Positions 13,681 to 14,416 of a stretch of DNA of 14,416 bases are shown here, piece by piece. The notes beneath the pieces were generated by a model that saw only the letters and a program-made list of their open reading frames with translations, was not told the DNA's origin and ran no database searches. Numbering within the stretch: the stretch's first letter is position 1; every line of letters starts with the position of its first letter. Both the position numbers and the translations under genes were made by a program. Source of the DNA: an uncultured Lachnospiraceae bacterium. Its GTDB lineage: Bacteria; Bacillota; Clostridia; Lachnospirales; Lachnospiraceae. The stretch covers positions 1 through 14,416 of the forward strand of contig CALGGH010000160.1 of NCBI GenBank assembly GCA_937916415.1. Reading direction: 5' to 3'.

Positions 13681-14416
13681 AAGGTTTTACAATTCATTAC
13701 AGATCCTGCGAGTACTCGCAATGGCCGGCATATATCTGTTTCATCAGGGATTGGCTGATGAGATTTTCTCCAGGTGGGGAGTATGTGTGTTCTTTGTGCT
13801 AAGCGGTTTTTTGAGCATATACAGCCGGTATGACATAGAGCAGCCCGGATCAGCGGTTGATTGCATTAGATCCGGGGTTATGAGGATCAGAGATATCTTT
13901 CCGCTCCATGTTGTAATGCTATTGGCATCGTTTGCGATGTGTCTGGCTGGAAAGGCAGGCGATCTGATCACTGATCGACTGAATGCCGGAGTGCAGACAG
14001 GTGTTAAGTTTTTGCTTAATCTTTTTTTGGTGTCTGACTGGGTTCCTCATACCGAATTGCTGAGAGGCATTAACGGAGAGTATAATATAGTTACGTGGTT
14101 TTTGTCGGCGACACTGCTGTTTTATATAATCACTCCTCCGGTGATCGGGATAATGCATCGGATATACTCCGATAAAAAACTGACGCGGCCGCTGATCGTG
14201 ATGTCATCCATACTGGTTTTTACCATTGCGGTGGATATGTGGTTCGTATATCTGCTGGGGGAGGAAAACTCCTTTTGGTATGTATATGAGTCACCCATAT
14301 CACGTATAGGTGATTATCTTATAGGAGCCCAGCTTGGCTATATCTGTCTGAACGAAACGGAAAATGCATCCGGGATTATGTATAAAATGGCGAAGTATGT
14401 CATATCGGCGGCTGCC
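13673..14416 (+). CDS. Acyltransferase family 3 protein (OafA/YrhL-like), N-terminal part, cut by right edge
   Basis: The frame from ATG 13673 is open for 248 codons to the last base of the window. The gene overlaps the polymerase stop by 8 nt (ATGAATAA). The opening QILRVLAMAGIYLFHQG (10-26) contains the conserved Arg13 and His24 of the family. WGVCVFFVLSGFLSIYSR (35-52) is its strongest signature. RIRDIFPLHV (71-80), EYNIVTWFLSATLLFYIITP and ISRIGDYLIGAQLGYI follow in the usual order. These integral membrane enzymes O-acylate, often O-acetylate, surface sugars. The operon context implies decoration of the glycan made here. Only a weak GGG lies before the start, so coupling to the polymerase gene is likely. 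The C-terminal part is not in the window. Confidence 0.88.
   Translation, partial: MNKRFYNSLQILRVLAMAGIYLFHQGLADEIFSRWGVCVFFVLSGFLSIYSRYDIEQPGSAVDCIRSGVMRIRDIFPLHVVMLLASFAMCLAGKAGDLITDRLNAGVQTGVKFLLNLFLVSDWVPHTELLRGINGEYNIVTWFLSATLLFYIITPPVIGIMHRIYSDKKLTRPLIVMSSILVFTIAVDMWFVYLLGEENSFWYVYESPISRIGDYLIGAQLGYICLNETENASGIMYKMAKYVISAAA

Noticed and set aside
1..14416. tRNA, rRNA, riboswitch, insertion sequence or integrase
   Set aside because: I looked for cloverleaf arms, transposase motifs, terminal inverted repeats and known riboswitch cores by eye and found none I could support.

Overview
The window looks like a surface-polysaccharide locus from a Gram-positive anaerobe of the Bacillota, most likely class Clostridia and perhaps Lachnospiraceae. 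Evidence for this is moderate base composition, strong GGAGG-type ribosome sites, ATGA stop/start overlaps, a TTG start, and a heptad-repeat coiled-coil protein with a C-terminal EGHLDLSR segment of a kind I associate with Clostridia. This taxonomic call comes from style and family resemblance, not from a marker gene. All genes lie on the + strand.

Layout. (1) 1-1255: the tail of a membrane protein cut by the window edge (2-397), a strong hairpin (428-476), a candidate promoter, a small heptad-repeat coiled-coil protein (591-1091), and another hairpin (1103-1131). (2) 1256-10487: a tightly packed operon. It begins with a polyprenyl-phosphate-sugar-synthase-like GT2 (1256-2194). It continues with a GDP-D-glycero-D-manno-heptose pathway: HddA-type kinase, GmhA-type isomerase, an NAD-dependent epimerase/dehydratase, and a fused HddC nucleotidyltransferase-GmhB phosphatase. 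Three different large polytopic GT-C-like membrane proteins follow. (3) 10488-10744: a 257-base gap with tandem 13-bp repeats, possible tiny ORFs and an extended -10-like element. (4) 10745-14416: a second set with a DUF6056-like membrane protein, a Wzy-like polymerase with an unusual C-terminal extension, and the start of an acyltransferase-3 gene cut by the right edge.

How the genes may work together. GmhA isomerises sedoheptulose 7-phosphate, HddA phosphorylates C1, the GmhB half removes the 7-phosphate, and the HddC half adds GMP to give GDP-heptose. The SDR may then modify that nucleotide sugar. The DPM1/GtrB-like GT2 could load heptose, or a derivative, onto polyprenyl phosphate. That would give a lipid-linked donor for the polytopic GT-C-like proteins outside the membrane, with Wzy polymerising and the acyltransferase decorating the glycan. 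The pathway steps follow from well-known families. The polyprenyl-phosphate-heptose idea is inference and is the most interesting hypothesis here. No initiating phosphoglycosyltransferase, flippase, mobile element, CRISPR array, tRNA or rRNA was seen.
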